Shown: positions 52,584-61,763, counted from the first letter of the stretch. The stretch is 64,000 nt of DNA from Novosphingobium sp. 9 (GCF_025340265.1 NZ_CP022708.1:943501-1007500); one strand, 5' to 3'. Notes: a model not told the origin generated them from the sequence alone. Numbers and translations: made by a program.

Positions 52584-54063
52584 TCAGACCGGATAGGGGA
52601 GCGGCTGCGCGCGCACGGTCATCCACTGCCATTCCGTGAACAGGTCCCAGTTCGCAGGGCCGCCGATCGCCGAACCGTTGCCCGACGCGCCAACGCCGCC
52701 GAAGGGATTGACCACGTCGTCATTCACGGTCTGGTCGTTGATGTGCAGAAGGCCTGTGTGCAGACGGTCGCCCAGCGCCATCGCGCGCGAGACGTTGCCG
52801 GAAAGCACGGCTGCGGAAAGGCCATAGGTCGTGTCGTTGGCCAGCACGATCGCCTCTTCATCGGTCGCGAAGGTGGTGACGACAGCAACCGGCCCGAAGA
52901 TTTCCTCATCGAAAGCGGGCATTCCTGCGGTTACGCCGCTCAGGACGGTCGGCTCGAAGAACAACCCTTCGCCCTTGCCCCGGTGTGCAGCGTCGCGCCT
53001 GCGGCCACGCTGTCGGCCACGACTTTCACGACATGATCGAACTGGCGCTGGTTGATCAGCGGGCCGATCATGTTGCCGGCATCGGTGGGATTGCCGACCG
53101 GGAGCGAGGCCGCCTTCTTGGCCAGCGCGGCGATGAAGGCAGGTGCGATGGCTTCGTGTACCAGTACGCGCCCGGCCGCCATGCAGATCTGGCCCTGATG
53201 GAGATAGGCGCCCCAGGCGACATTGCGCACGGCCAGATCGATATCGGCATCGTCCAGCACGATGATCGCGTTCTTGCCGCCCAGTTCCAGGCTCACCTTC
53301 TTGAGATTACGGCTGGCGCTCTGACCGACCATGCGGCCCGCGCCGGTAGAGCCGGTGAACTGGATCATCGCCACGTTGCCATCGTTGCACAGGGTCTCGC
53401 CTGCCTCGGCGCCGCCGGGAGCAGTTGCAGGACACCGGCGGGAAGCCCAGCCAGCTCGAACAGGCGCGCAATCACGATGCCGCCGCAGATCGCGGTGCGC
53501 GGATCGGGCTTGAGCAATACGGCGTTACCGACGGCGAGTGCAGGCGCGACGGCGCGCATCGCCAGATAGAGAGGGAAATTGAACGGCGAGATCACGCCGA
53601 CAACGCCCAGCGGCTTGCGCTTGGCGAGGCTCAGGCGATCGGGCGTGCTGGGCAGCACCTGGCCCTGTGGCTGGTGCGGCATGGCGGCAGCCAGCTGGAT
53701 GGCGCGCAGCGAGACCTTGAGTTCGAACGCGGCCTTGGCTTTGGCCGAGCCGCTTTCGCGCACGATCCATTCGATGATCTCGTCGGCATGGGTCTGGCCG
53801 ATGGTCAGGGCGCGCAGGAACACGGCGGCCCGGTAGTCGGGCTCCAGAGCCGCCCACTCGACCTGCGCCGCGCGGGCATCGGCAGCCGCGGCGGAAACAG
53901 TTTCGGCGTTCGCCAGCGCCACTTTGCCCAAAACCGTGCCGGTGGCAGGTTCCACCGCATCGATCGTGTCGCTGAAAGGCTGCCATTCCTTGCGCAGGAT
54001 CATACCGCCAAGATACTTGTCTGCGATCAGGGGAGCTGCCTCGGCAGCGGTTTCCGCACCCAT
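52584..54063 (-). CDS. Aldehyde dehydrogenase, probable benzaldehyde-type (frame disrupted at 53415 and 52978)
   Basis: Three frames become one of about 493 residues if a C is restored at CC 53415-53416 and at CCCC 52978-52981. It begins MGAETAAEAAPLIADKYLGG. Family marks are I-S-P-F-N-F-P-L-Y-L-A, F-T-G-S-T-G-A-G-R-M-V-G, the general base in S-L-E-L-G-G-K-N-A, and the nucleophile in Q-I-C-M-A-A-G-R-V. After the second break E-P-T-V-L-S-G-V and F-D-E-E-I-F-G-P-V follow. Together with the GMC oxidoreductase it would turn an alcohol into an acid, plausibly benzoate. It faces the LysR gene at 54220. Confidence 0.85.
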
Positions 54064-54173
54064 GTCTGTTCTCCATTTTCTTTCGTGTGCCGTTGGACGT
54101 GGCCTGAACGACACGATGCGCATCAGATGGAACTGTGCGCAGGGGAATGGAAAGACCAACTTGGTGTCGTTAT

Positions 54174-54188
54174 ATACCGTCAGGATAT
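54174..54188. promoter_or_regulatory. LysR-type T-N11-A site upstream of lysR and aldehyde dehydrogenase
   Basis: ATACCGTCAGGATAT contains T54175-N11-A54187. It has the same arms and length as the site at 56113 in front of catB. It lies between the divergent aldehyde dehydrogenase and LysR genes, about 30 bases before the LysR start. Confidence 0.5.
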
Positions 54189-54219
54189 GAAGTGAATTTG
54201 GCGCGGGAGGCGCTCGTCG

Positions 54220-55176
54220 ATGGACGTCCGCAGGTTACGCTATTTCGTTGCGGTCGCTTCCGAGCGCAGCTTTACCCGTGCCGCGCAGCGCCTGAACATG
54301 GCGCAGCCGCCGCTCAGCAAGCGCATTCAGGAGATCGAGGACGAGCTGGGCGCGCAACTGATCGATCGCAGTATCCGGCCCTTGCAACTCACCGCCGCAG
54401 GTGCGCTGTTCTACGAGCAGTCCCTGCAGGTCCTCCATCGGCTGGAGCAGCTGTCGGCGACCATGAAGGAGCATATCGAGGCAGGGCGCCCGCGCCTGAC
54501 GATCGGGCTGATCGCCTCGCTGTTTCATGAGCGTCTGCCGCAGTTCATCCGACGGTATCGCACCCGCGCGCCGGACATCGAGATCGTGCTGACCGAGATG
54601 GGCGGGGCTGCGCAGGTCAAGGCCTTGCAGGAAGGCCGGATCGACGTCGGCCTCGGTCGCCGCCGGATCGATGGGGTCGGCGTTCGCAGCGACGTGCTGC
54701 GCAACGAACCCGTGCTCGCCGTGCTGCCTTCGCAGGGCGCAGGGCGCTGGACGAGCGGCACCATCAGTCTGGAGATGATGCAGCGCTTCCCTTTGATCCT
54801 CTATCCGCAGGATGCGCCGCAAGGCTTCGGCGCCTTCATGCTCTCGCTGTTTCGCGAGTCGGGAATCACGCCTTCCCGCACAATGGAAGTCGGCGACATG
54901 CAGACCGCTCTGGTGATGGCGGCATCGGGGGCGGGCGCCAGTCTCATTCCAGCTTCTGCCCGCCGACTGGTCCATTCCGATGCTGTCTGCCTGCCATTGG
55001 CGCCTGCCGTTTTCAGCCCGGTGGTGCTGATGCGCCGGTCGGAAGATGTGTCGTTTCCGGTTCGCTTGCTGATCCAGACGATCAGGGACCTCTATCCCGA
55101 ATGGGGGCATCCCGCGCCGAGCGGCCTGCTGGACACTGCGGGAGGCGTCGAAGCGCCCCCCTATCGGCAAACGTAA
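54220..55176 (+). CDS. LysR-family regulator, probably of the aldehyde dehydrogenase / GMC genes
   Basis: 318 residues. The N-terminal helix-turn-helix reads D-V-R-R-L-R-Y-F-V-A-V-A-S-E-R-S-F-T-R-A-A-Q-R-L-N-M, followed by Q-P-P-L-S-K-R-I-Q-E-I-E-D-E-L-G-A-Q-L. The effector domain has L-T-I-G-L-I-A-S-L and P-L-I-L-Y-P. Similar to CatR/BenM-type proteins. Divergent from the aldehyde dehydrogenase gene with a T-N11-A site between, so that gene is the likely target. It ends five bases from the end of the convergent catR. Confidence 0.85.
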   Translation: MDVRRLRYFVAVASERSFTRAAQRLNMAQPPLSKRIQEIEDELGAQLIDRSIRPLQLTAAGALFYEQSLQVLHRLEQLSATMKEHIEAGRPRLTIGLIASLFHERLPQFIRRYRTRAPDIEIVLTEMGGAAQVKALQEGRIDVGLGRRRIDGVGVRSDVLRNEPVLAVLPSQGAGRWTSGTISLEMMQRFPLILYPQDAPQGFGAFMLSLFRESGITPSRTMEVGDMQTALVMAASGAGASLIPASARRLVHSDAVCLPLAPAVFSPVVLMRRSEDVSFPVRLLIQTIRDLYPEWGHPAPSGLLDTAGGVEAPPYRQT

Positions 55177-55181
55177 GGCGC

Positions 55182-56108
55182 CTAAGGCTCTTCGGTAAGG
55201 GCGGTCGGCACGTCATAGCCCCATTCGGCATACTGGCGGGCGATGACCGAAGCGATGAGCCTGAGCTCGGGAGAGCGGTCTCCGGGGCGATGGCTCAGGA
55301 TGATGGGAGAGGTCGCCGGTTCGAGCAGGTCGCGAAAGGCGACATCGTGGCTGCGCGCGCGGCGCACCGATTCCGGCACGATCGCCATGCCTTCCTCGGC
55401 CGCGACAAGCCCGATCGCCGTCTGAAGTTCGCGCGCTTCATGCACGATGCGCGGCTCGATGGCGTGGTCGCGGAACAGCGAGATCACCTGATCGGCATAG
55501 CTGGGGCGCGGCGTGCGCGGGTAGATGATCTGCGGTTCCTGACCCAGATCGCGCAGCGAGATCGGATCGGAACTTGCCGCAAGCGGATGGCCGATCGGGA
55601 AGGCGGCAACCAGCTTCTCGTTGCGCAGGATGATGCGGCGCACGGCCGGGTCCTCGAAGCGGATACGCCCGAAGCCGACATCGATGCGACCGTCCTTCAA
55701 GGCGGCGATCTGTTCCAGCGTCGTGCTTTCAACCATCACCAGTTCCACGTTTTCCGCCGCCTTGCGAAACTCGCGGATCAGTTCCGGCAGGCGGGCGTAG
55801 ATCGTCGAGGCGACGAAGCCGATCACCAGCCTGCGTCGCTGGCTGCCGGTGGCGGCCTTCACCATGGCCTCCACATCCTCCATGCGCGCCAGCACCTGCA
55901 CCGCCTGCGCATAGAGCAGCCTGCCGACATCCGTAAGCTGCAAGGGGCGGTTCGAGCGATCCAGCAGTTGCGCGCCGACATGGCCCTCCAACTGCTGGAT
56001 CGCGCGGCTGAGCGGAGGCTGGGCGATATGCAGGCGTTCGGCTGCCCGGTTGAAATTGCCGTCGTCGGCCACTGCCACAAAATAGCGCAGAAGGCGCAGG
56101 TCGATCAT
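55182..56108 (-). CDS. catR: LysR-family regulator of catechol genes
   Basis: 308 residues. Starts M-I-D-L-R-L-L-R-Y-F-V-A-V-A-D-D-G-N-F-N-R-A-A-E-R-L, then Q-P-P-L-S-R-A-I-Q-Q-L-E-G-H-V-G-A-Q-L-L-D-R-S. The effector domain includes R-L-V-I-G-F-V-A-S-T-I-Y. It faces catB across 108 bases that hold a T-N11-A dyad. In known CatR proteins the inducer is cis,cis-muconate. It and the LysR protein at 54220 are clearly paralogous. Confidence 0.85.
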   Translation of the reverse strand: MIDLRLLRYFVAVADDGNFNRAAERLHIAQPPLSRAIQQLEGHVGAQLLDRSNRPLQLTDVGRLLYAQAVQVLARMEDVEAMVKAATGSQRRRLVIGFVASTIYARLPELIREFRKAAENVELVMVESTTLEQIAALKDGRIDVGFGRIRFEDPAVRRIILRNEKLVAAFPIGHPLAASSDPISLRDLGQEPQIIYPRTPRPSYADQVISLFRDHAIEPRIVHEARELQTAIGLVAAEEGMAIVPESVRRARSHDVAFRDLLEPATSPIILSHRPGDRSPELRLIASVIARQYAEWGYDVPTALTEEP

Positions 56109-56112
56109 CGTT

Positions 56113-56127
56113 ATACCTTTCAGGTAT
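56113..56127. promoter_or_regulatory. CatR-type T-N11-A site upstream of catB
   Basis: ATACC (56113-56117) and GGTAT (56123-56127) are perfect arms around TTTCA; T56114-N11-A56126 fits the LysR consensus. The site sits four bases from the catR start codon and about 90 from catB. Confidence 0.6.
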
Positions 56128-56216
56128 CAATCTGTGACCGCATTGATCTTTGAACGACCCTCGTCACGGGATTACCTCTTCCTCACGAAACCTAAGCATA
56201 TGGGAGAGCTCTGACA

Positions 56217-57374
56217 ATGGCGGCGCTAAGCAAGGCCGATACCTTCATTGTCGATGTGCCGACGATCCGTCCGCATGTTCTGGCGATGGCAACGATGCAC
56301 TCGCAAGCGATGGTGATCGTGCGGCTGACCGACAGCGACGGCGTCGAGGGCATCGGCGAGGGCACCACAATCGGCGGCCTCAGCTACGGCGAAGAGAGCC
56401 CCGAAAGCATCAAGTCCGCCATCGACACCTATATCGTACCCGTCCTGCGCGTCTGCGATCTGGCGCAGATCGGCGCGACGATGGCGCGCGTTGCGCAGTC
56501 TGTTAAGGGCAATCACTTTGCCAAGTGCACGGTGGAAACGGCGCTGCTGGACATGGCGGGCAAGCGGCTGGGCGTGCCGGTTTCCGAACTGATCGGCGGC
56601 GGGCGTCGCCGCGATACCCTTCCAGTCGCCTGGACACTGGCGAGCGGCGATACCGCGCGCGATATCGCCGAGGGGGAGGAGATGCTCGATCGTCGCCGTC
56701 ACCGCATCTTCAAGCTGAAGATCGGCAAGCGTGCGGTGCGCGATGACGTGGCCCACGTCGGTGCGATCTGCAAGGCGCTGGGCGATCGGGCCAGCATCCG
56801 TGTGGACGTGAACCAGAACTGGTCCGCCTCGCAGGCGCGCCTCGGCATGGCGATGCTGCATGATGTTGGCTGCGAACTGGTGGAACAGCCGGTTGCAGGA
56901 GACGACCTCACCGCGATGGCACGACTTACCAGTGGACAGGCGGTGCCGCTGATGGCGGATGAGGCCTTGCAGGGGCCACGCAGTGCGCTGCGGGTGGCCA
57001 AGGCAGGCGCGGCCAGCGTTTTTGCACTCAAGATCGCGCAGTCGGGCGGACTGTTCGCTACGGCAGACGTCGCGGCGATCGGCATGGCGGCGGGCATCGG
57101 CCTCTATGGCGGCACCATGCTGGAAGGCAGCGTCGGCACCATCGCCTCGGCCCATGTCTTTGCGACCGTGGCCGAGCTTGCCTGGGGCACCGAACTGTTC
57201 GGGCCGCTGTTGCAGACCGAGGAAATCCTGACCGCGCCGCCCGTCTACAGCGACTTCTCGTTGGCGATCCCGACCGGCCCCGGCCTCGGCATTTCGCTCG
57301 ACGACGACAAGCTGGATTTCTTCCGGCGCGATCGCACCACCCCGCGGCTCCATGCCGTCAACGCAGGAGCCTGA
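56217..57374 (+). CDS. catB: Muconate cycloisomerase
   Basis: 385 residues, enolase superfamily. The K-x-K motif (F-K-L-K-I-G-K-R, about residue 165) provides the acid/base Lys. R-V-D-V-N-Q-N-W, V-E-Q-P-V and L-M-A-D-E-A follow with the three metal-binding acids. The K-A/G-G-A stretch carries the second Lys region. It converts cis,cis-muconate to muconolactone. A GGGAGAG site precedes the ATG. First gene of the long cat-ben transcript. Confidence 0.9.
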   Translation: MAALSKADTFIVDVPTIRPHVLAMATMHSQAMVIVRLTDSDGVEGIGEGTTIGGLSYGEESPESIKSAIDTYIVPVLRVCDLAQIGATMARVAQSVKGNHFAKCTVETALLDMAGKRLGVPVSELIGGGRRRDTLPVAWTLASGDTARDIAEGEEMLDRRRHRIFKLKIGKRAVRDDVAHVGAICKALGDRASIRVDVNQNWSASQARLGMAMLHDVGCELVEQPVAGDDLTAMARLTSGQAVPLMADEALQGPRSALRVAKAGAASVFALKIAQSGGLFATADVAAIGMAAGIGLYGGTMLEGSVGTIASAHVFATVAELAWGTELFGPLLQTEEILTAPPVYSDFSLAIPTGPGLGISLDDDKLDFFRRDRTTPRLHAVNAGA

Positions 57375-57379
57375 AACCC

Positions 57380-57670
57380 ATGCTGTTCATGGTCGAAATG
57401 GACGTCAACATCCCGCTCGATTTCGATGCCGGGGAAGCGGCAAGGATCAAGTCGGAGGAAAAGGCCTATTTCCAGCAGCTTCAGGCCGCCGGAACCTGGC
57501 GCCATATCTGGCGCAAGGTGGGCTTTTATTCGAACGTCTCGATCTTCGATGTCGAGAGCAACACCGCGCTGCACGATACGCTCATGAGCCTACCGCTCTA
57601 CCCTTTCATGACCATGAAAGTGACGCCGCTGTGTCGGCATCCTTCCTCCATCCATGACGACGACCGGTGA
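57380..57670 (+). CDS. catC: Muconolactone delta-isomerase
   Basis: 96 residues, the usual family length. It starts M-L-F-M-V-E-M-D-V-N-I-P, followed by the K-A-Y-F-Q-Q-L-Q-A-A-G and W-R-H-I-W-R-K-V-G-F-Y-S-N motifs that mark CatC. It isomerises muconolactone to 3-oxoadipate enol-lactone. It starts six bases after catB with an AGGAG site in the catB tail. Confidence 0.95.
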   Translation: MLFMVEMDVNIPLDFDAGEAARIKSEEKAYFQQLQAAGTWRHIWRKVGFYSNVSIFDVESNTALHDTLMSLPLYPFMTMKVTPLCRHPSSIHDDDR

Positions 57671-57744
57671 TCGATGATCGCCGGATGATGATGACCAAGC
57701 ACCGCTGAAACCCCTTGAAGCGGACAGAACTGGGAGAGAAAACA

Positions 57745-58671
57745 ATGGACGTCAGTTTCGTAAAGACCCCCGAGATCCAGACCCTGCTCGACAAGGCGGC
57801 AGGCGTTGGCCAGAGCGGCGGCGACCCGCGCCTCAAGGCCATCGTGCGCGAGCTTACCGAGGCGGTCATGGAAGTCGTGGTGCACCATGACGTATCGGAA
57901 AGCGAATTCTGGCAGGCCGTGACGTTCCTGGCCGAAGGTGCCCCGGAATACGGGCTGCTGGCTGCCGGAACCGGGATCGAGCACTTCCTCGACCTGTTCA
58001 TGGACGCCAAGGACAAGGAGCAGGGCCTGTCGGGCGGCACCCCGCGCACCATCGAGGGGCCGCTCTATGTCGAAGGCGCGCCGCTGGTCGAGGGCAACGC
58101 GAACCTCAGCGTCGATCCCGACGAGGGCGCCGAAGTGCTGCACATGACGGGTCTCATCACCGGGCCGCAGGGCGAGGCGGTGGAAGATGCCATCGTCCAT
58201 GTCTGGCACGCCAATTCGAAGGGCTGGTATTCGCACTTCGATCCCACGAGCGAGCAGACCCCGTTCAACAACCGTCGCCGGATCAAGCTGGGCAAGGACG
58301 GGCGCTATGCCTTCCACTCGATGATGCCGAGCGGATACTCGGTGCCGCCGGGCGGCACCACCGATCGGCTGATGCAGGCGCTCGGCCGCCATGGCAATCG
58401 TCCCGCGCACGTCCACTTCTTCGTCGAGGCACCGGGCTATCGCACACTGACCACGCAGATCAACTTCGGCGACGATCCCTTCGCGGCGGACGACTTCGCG
58501 TTCGGCACGCGTGAAGGCCTGCTGCCGGTGCCCAGCCATCAGGGCGGCAGCGCCTATATCGCCTTCGACTTCCAGTTGCAGCGCGCGGCCCTGAAGCAGG
58601 ACGGGGAATTCTCCACCCGCGCCCGCGCGCAGGTCGATGCCGCCCCTTCCAAGCAGACCGAAAGCGCCTGA
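57745..58671 (+). CDS. catA: Catechol 1,2-dioxygenase
   Basis: 308 residues from ATG 57745, with a GGGAGAGA site. An N-terminal helical dimer domain (residues 1-90) is followed by the intradiol catalytic core. The iron ligands are in G-P-L-Y-V-E-G (Tyr), G-R-Y-A-F-H-S-M-M-P (Tyr), and R-P-A-H-V-H-F-F (two His). W-H-A-N-S-K-G-W-Y-S precedes them. Fe(III)-dependent cleavage of catechol to cis,cis-muconate. The order catBCA is the same as in classic cat operons. Confidence 0.95.
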   Translation: MDVSFVKTPEIQTLLDKAAGVGQSGGDPRLKAIVRELTEAVMEVVVHHDVSESEFWQAVTFLAEGAPEYGLLAAGTGIEHFLDLFMDAKDKEQGLSGGTPRTIEGPLYVEGAPLVEGNANLSVDPDEGAEVLHMTGLITGPQGEAVEDAIVHVWHANSKGWYSHFDPTSEQTPFNNRRRIKLGKDGRYAFHSMMPSGYSVPPGGTTDRLMQALGRHGNRPAHVHFFVEAPGYRTLTTQINFGDDPFAADDFAFGTREGLLPVPSHQGGSAYIAFDFQLQRAALKQDGEFSTRARAQVDAAPSKQTESA

Positions 58672-58700
58672 GCCGCGCGCTTCACATCGGGAGAGAGACC

Positions 58701-60014
58701 ATGACCCTCGATACCCTCAAGCACCGGGTCGCCACCGCCGTGGTCGACGATCCCGGAACCGGGCTGTTCCGCTGCCGCCGCGACGTGTTCACCGACCCCG
58801 AGCTGTTCGAACTGGAGATGAAGTACATCTTCGAGAGCAACTGGGTCTATGTCGGCCACGAAAGCCAGTTCGCGAAGAAGAACGACTATTTCACGAGCTG
58901 GATCGGCCGCACGCCGGTGATCCTCACTCGCGCCAAGGACGGCGGCATCAACTGCCTGGTCAACGCCTGCGCGCATCGCGGGGCCAAGCTGTGCCGTCGC
59001 AAGCGGGGCAACCAGCCGCTGTTCGTCTGTCCGTTCCACGGCTGGAGCTTCAAGACCGACGGTGCGCTGATGCGCGCCAAGGACGCCAGCACCGGCGCCT
59101 ATCCCGACAGCTTCAACCATGAGGGCTCGCACGATCTCACCCGCGCGCGGGTGGAAAGCTATCGCGGCTTCGTCTTCGCCTCGCTGAACCACGATGTCCT
59201 GCCCTTGCCGGAGCATCTGGGCGAGGCGAAGGTGATCATCGACCAGATGGTCGATCAGGCGCCCGAGGGGCTGGAAGTGCTGACCGGCAATTCCACCTAT
59301 ACCTTTGACGGCAACTGGAAGATGCAGATGGAAAACGGCTGCGACGGCTATCACGTCAGCTCCGTTCACGAGAACTACCAGTCGACGATGGGGCGCCGTG
59401 CCGAAGGCGGGACCAAGGCGGTGGATGCCAATGGCTGGTCGAAGGCGCCCGCCAGCGGGGTCTATGGCTTCGAACACGGGCACATCCTGCTGTGGACGCA
59501 AGTGCTCAATCCCGAAGTGCGCCCGATCTGGAACCACAAGCCCGAGCTTGATGCACGGCTTGGCGAGGACAAGGCGAAGTTCATCCTCGAACAGACGCGC
59601 AATCTGGCGCTTTATCCCAATGTGTTCCTGATGGACCAGTTCTCCACCCAGATCCGCGTGGTGCGCCCGGTTGACGTCCACACCACCGAGATCACGATCT
59701 ACTGCTACGCCCCCAAGGGCGAGAGCGCCGAGGATCGCGCCCATCGCATCCGCCAGTACGAGGATTTCTTCAACGTGACCGGCATGGGCACACCCGACGA
59801 TCTGGAGGAGTTCCGCTCCTGCCAATCCGCCTACGAAGGCGCGGGCAGCCTGTGGAACGATCTCAGCCGCGGTGCCACCCGCTGGATCGCCGGGCCGGAT
59901 GCGAACGCGAGCGCGATGGGCATGAACCCGCTGCTCTCCAGCGAGCGCAGCGAAGACGAAGGCCTGTTCGTGCGCCAGCACGAGTTCTGGGCCGAGATCA
60001 TGCTCGCGGGATGA
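58701..60014 (+). CDS. benA: Benzoate 1,2-dioxygenase, alpha (large) subunit
   Basis: 437 residues. The Rieske site C-A-H-R-G-A-K-L-C and C-P-F-H-G-W-S-F is at residues 90-120. The mononuclear iron site has N-G-C-D-G-Y-H-V-S-S-V-H (two His and the bridging Asp). L-F-R-C-R-R-D-V-F-T-D-P-E-L-F-E-L-E-M-K matches the BenA/XylX N-terminus closely. It dihydroxylates benzoate to the cis-diol. A GGGAGAGAG site precedes the ATG. Confidence 0.9.
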   Translation: MTLDTLKHRVATAVVDDPGTGLFRCRRDVFTDPELFELEMKYIFESNWVYVGHESQFAKKNDYFTSWIGRTPVILTRAKDGGINCLVNACAHRGAKLCRRKRGNQPLFVCPFHGWSFKTDGALMRAKDASTGAYPDSFNHEGSHDLTRARVESYRGFVFASLNHDVLPLPEHLGEAKVIIDQMVDQAPEGLEVLTGNSTYTFDGNWKMQMENGCDGYHVSSVHENYQSTMGRRAEGGTKAVDANGWSKAPASGVYGFEHGHILLWTQVLNPEVRPIWNHKPELDARLGEDKAKFILEQTRNLALYPNVFLMDQFSTQIRVVRPVDVHTTEITIYCYAPKGESAEDRAHRIRQYEDFFNVTGMGTPDDLEEFRSCQSAYEGAGSLWNDLSRGATRWIAGPDANASAMGMNPLLSSERSEDEGLFVRQHEFWAEIMLAG

Positions 60015-60054
60015 CGAAGGACGGCGAGGCCGAACAGATGCTGGAGGCGGCGGA

Positions 60055-60606
60055 ATGAGCACGCTCGACATGACCCGCTCCATCACCACCGGCCTCGCCG
60101 ATGGCCCCGCCGATGACAGCGCCCTGTCGTACCGCGATATCTGCGCCTTCCTCTATCGCGAGGCGCGGCTGCTGGACGATCGCAAGTTCGACGAATGGCT
60201 GGAATGCTATTCGCCCGATGCCGAATACTGGATGCCCGCCTGGACCGATGACGATGCGCTGTCCACCGATCCGCAGAGCGAGATCTCGCTGATCTACTAC
60301 GCCAACCGCAAGGGGCTGGAAGATCGCGTCTATCGTCTCAACACCGAGCGGTCCTCGGCCAGCACGCCCGAGGCGCGCACCTCGCACTTCATCGCCAATG
60401 TCGAAGTGCTGGAGGTCCGCGAAGGCGCGCTGGACTTGCGCTATAACTGGCACACGCTCAGCCATCGCTACCAGAAGACCCAGCAGTTCTTCGGCACCAC
60501 GTTCCTGACGCTCGACACCTCCGGCGATGCGCCCACGATCCTGAAGAAGACGATCATCCTTAAGGACGATTACATTCATCAGGTTATCGACGTGTACCAC
60601 GTCTGA
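60055..60606 (+). CDS. benB: Benzoate 1,2-dioxygenase, beta (small) subunit
   Basis: 183 residues, standard beta-subunit length. It contains I-C-A-F-L-Y-R-E-A-R-L-L-D-D-R-K-F-D-E-W-L and Y-W-M-P-A-W, then R-T-S-H-F-I-A-N-V-E and the final I-H-Q-V-I-D-V-Y-H. Forms the alpha3beta3 terminal oxygenase with BenA. It follows benA after 40 bases. Confidence 0.9.
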   Translation: MSTLDMTRSITTGLADGPADDSALSYRDICAFLYREARLLDDRKFDEWLECYSPDAEYWMPAWTDDDALSTDPQSEISLIYYANRKGLEDRVYRLNTERSSASTPEARTSHFIANVEVLEVREGALDLRYNWHTLSHRYQKTQQFFGTTFLTLDTSGDAPTILKKTIILKDDYIHQVIDVYHV

Positions 60607-60617
60607 GGAGCGGCAAG

Positions 60618-61418
60618 GTGATCTTCCCAGACAGGTTCGCCGGCAAGGTCATGGTCGTGACCGGCGCGGCACAGGGTATCGGGGCGGGCGTCGCCGTGCG
60701 CGCCGCCGCCGAAGGGGCGAGCGTGGTGCTGGTCGACCGGGCCGAATTCGTGACCGAAGTCGAGCAGGCAATCGTGGCAGCGGGCGGAAAGGCCGTCTCC
60801 ATCTGCTGCGACCTCGAAACCTACGAAGGCGCGACGCAGGCGATGGCGACCGCGCTGGCCGTATTCGGGCGCATCGACATCCTGATCAACAACGTCGGCG
60901 GCGCGATCCGCATGCGGCCCTATGCCGAGTTCGAGCCCGCGCAGATCGATGCGGAAATCCGCCGCTCGCTGATGCCCACGCTCTACTGCTGCCATGCGGT
61001 GCTGCCCGCGATGCTGGAGCAGGCCAAAGACGGCAAGGGTGGCGGCACCATCGTCAACCTCTCGTCCAACGCCACGCGCGGTATCCGCCGGGTGCCCTAT
61101 TCGGCGGCCAAGGGCGGGATCAACGGCCTGACCCAGAGCCTCGCGATGGAATACGCGCAAAGCGGCATCCGTGTCGTCGCAACGGCGCCGGGCGGCACAA
61201 GCGCACCGCCGCGCCGGGTCGCGCGGAATGCCGAAGGCGACAACGCACAGGAACAGGCGTGGATGGCCGAGGCGGTGGAGCAGGTCACGTCCTCGGCGTT
61301 CCTCAAGCGCTACGGTACGCTGGACGAACAGATCGCCCCGATCCTGTTCCTTGCCTCGGACGAGGCCAGCTATATCACCGGATCGGTCTTGCCCGTTGCG
61401 GGCGGCGATCTGGGATAA
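60618..61418 (+). CDS. benD: cis-1,2-dihydroxycyclohexadiene carboxylate dehydrogenase
   Basis: GTG start, 266 residues, short-chain dehydrogenase/reductase. V-T-G-A-A-Q-G-I-G-A-G binds NAD, and the catalytic Y-x3-K is in P-Y-S-A-A-K-G-G. N-N-V-G-G-A-I-R-M-R-P agrees with BenD/XylL. Converts benzoate cis-diol to catechol and CO2. GAGGAG ribosome site just before the start. Confidence 0.9.
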   Translation: MIFPDRFAGKVMVVTGAAQGIGAGVAVRAAAEGASVVLVDRAEFVTEVEQAIVAAGGKAVSICCDLETYEGATQAMATALAVFGRIDILINNVGGAIRMRPYAEFEPAQIDAEIRRSLMPTLYCCHAVLPAMLEQAKDGKGGGTIVNLSSNATRGIRRVPYSAAKGGINGLTQSLAMEYAQSGIRVVATAPGGTSAPPRRVARNAEGDNAQEQAWMAEAVEQVTSSAFLKRYGTLDEQIAPILFLASDEASYITGSVLPVAGGDLG

Positions 61419-61442
61419 CAAGACGAGAGAGGATTACCCCAA

Positions 61443-61760
61443 GTGCCCCAGTTGATCGTCGTCGACCGTTCGGCCGACGAGAAAACCATCGAGGTGCGCG
61501 AAGGCGTCTCGGTCATGGAAGCCATTCGCGACAGCGGTTTCGACGAACTGCTCGCGCTGTGCGGCGGTTGCTGTTCGTGCGCCACCTGTCATGTCTTCGT
61601 AGACGAGAGCTGGGCGGACGCGCTAGGCACGCCCGGCGAGGATGAGGACGATCTGCTCGATTCCTCGGATCACCGGGCGGCGAACTCGCGCCTGTCCTGC
61701 CAGATCGTCATGACCCCGGCGCTCGACGGTCTGCGCGTCACGATCGCGCCGGAGGATTGA
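61443..61760 (+). CDS. [2Fe-2S] ferredoxin of the benzoate dioxygenase
   Basis: 105 residues, GTG start. The four-Cys adrenodoxin-type pattern is L-C-G-G-C-C-S-C-A-T-C-H-V-F with a late L-S-C-Q. V-P-Q-L-I-V-V-D-R-S-A begins the ferredoxin fold. It should carry electrons from the reductase at 62559 to BenAB. Typical ben operons use a fused BenC (ferredoxin plus flavin domain); here these functions are on two proteins. BenC itself is absent. Confidence 0.8.
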   Translation: MPQLIVVDRSADEKTIEVREGVSVMEAIRDSGFDELLALCGGCCSCATCHVFVDESWADALGTPGEDEDDLLDSSDHRAANSRLSCQIVMTPALDGLRVTIAPED

Positions 61761-61763
61761 GCG

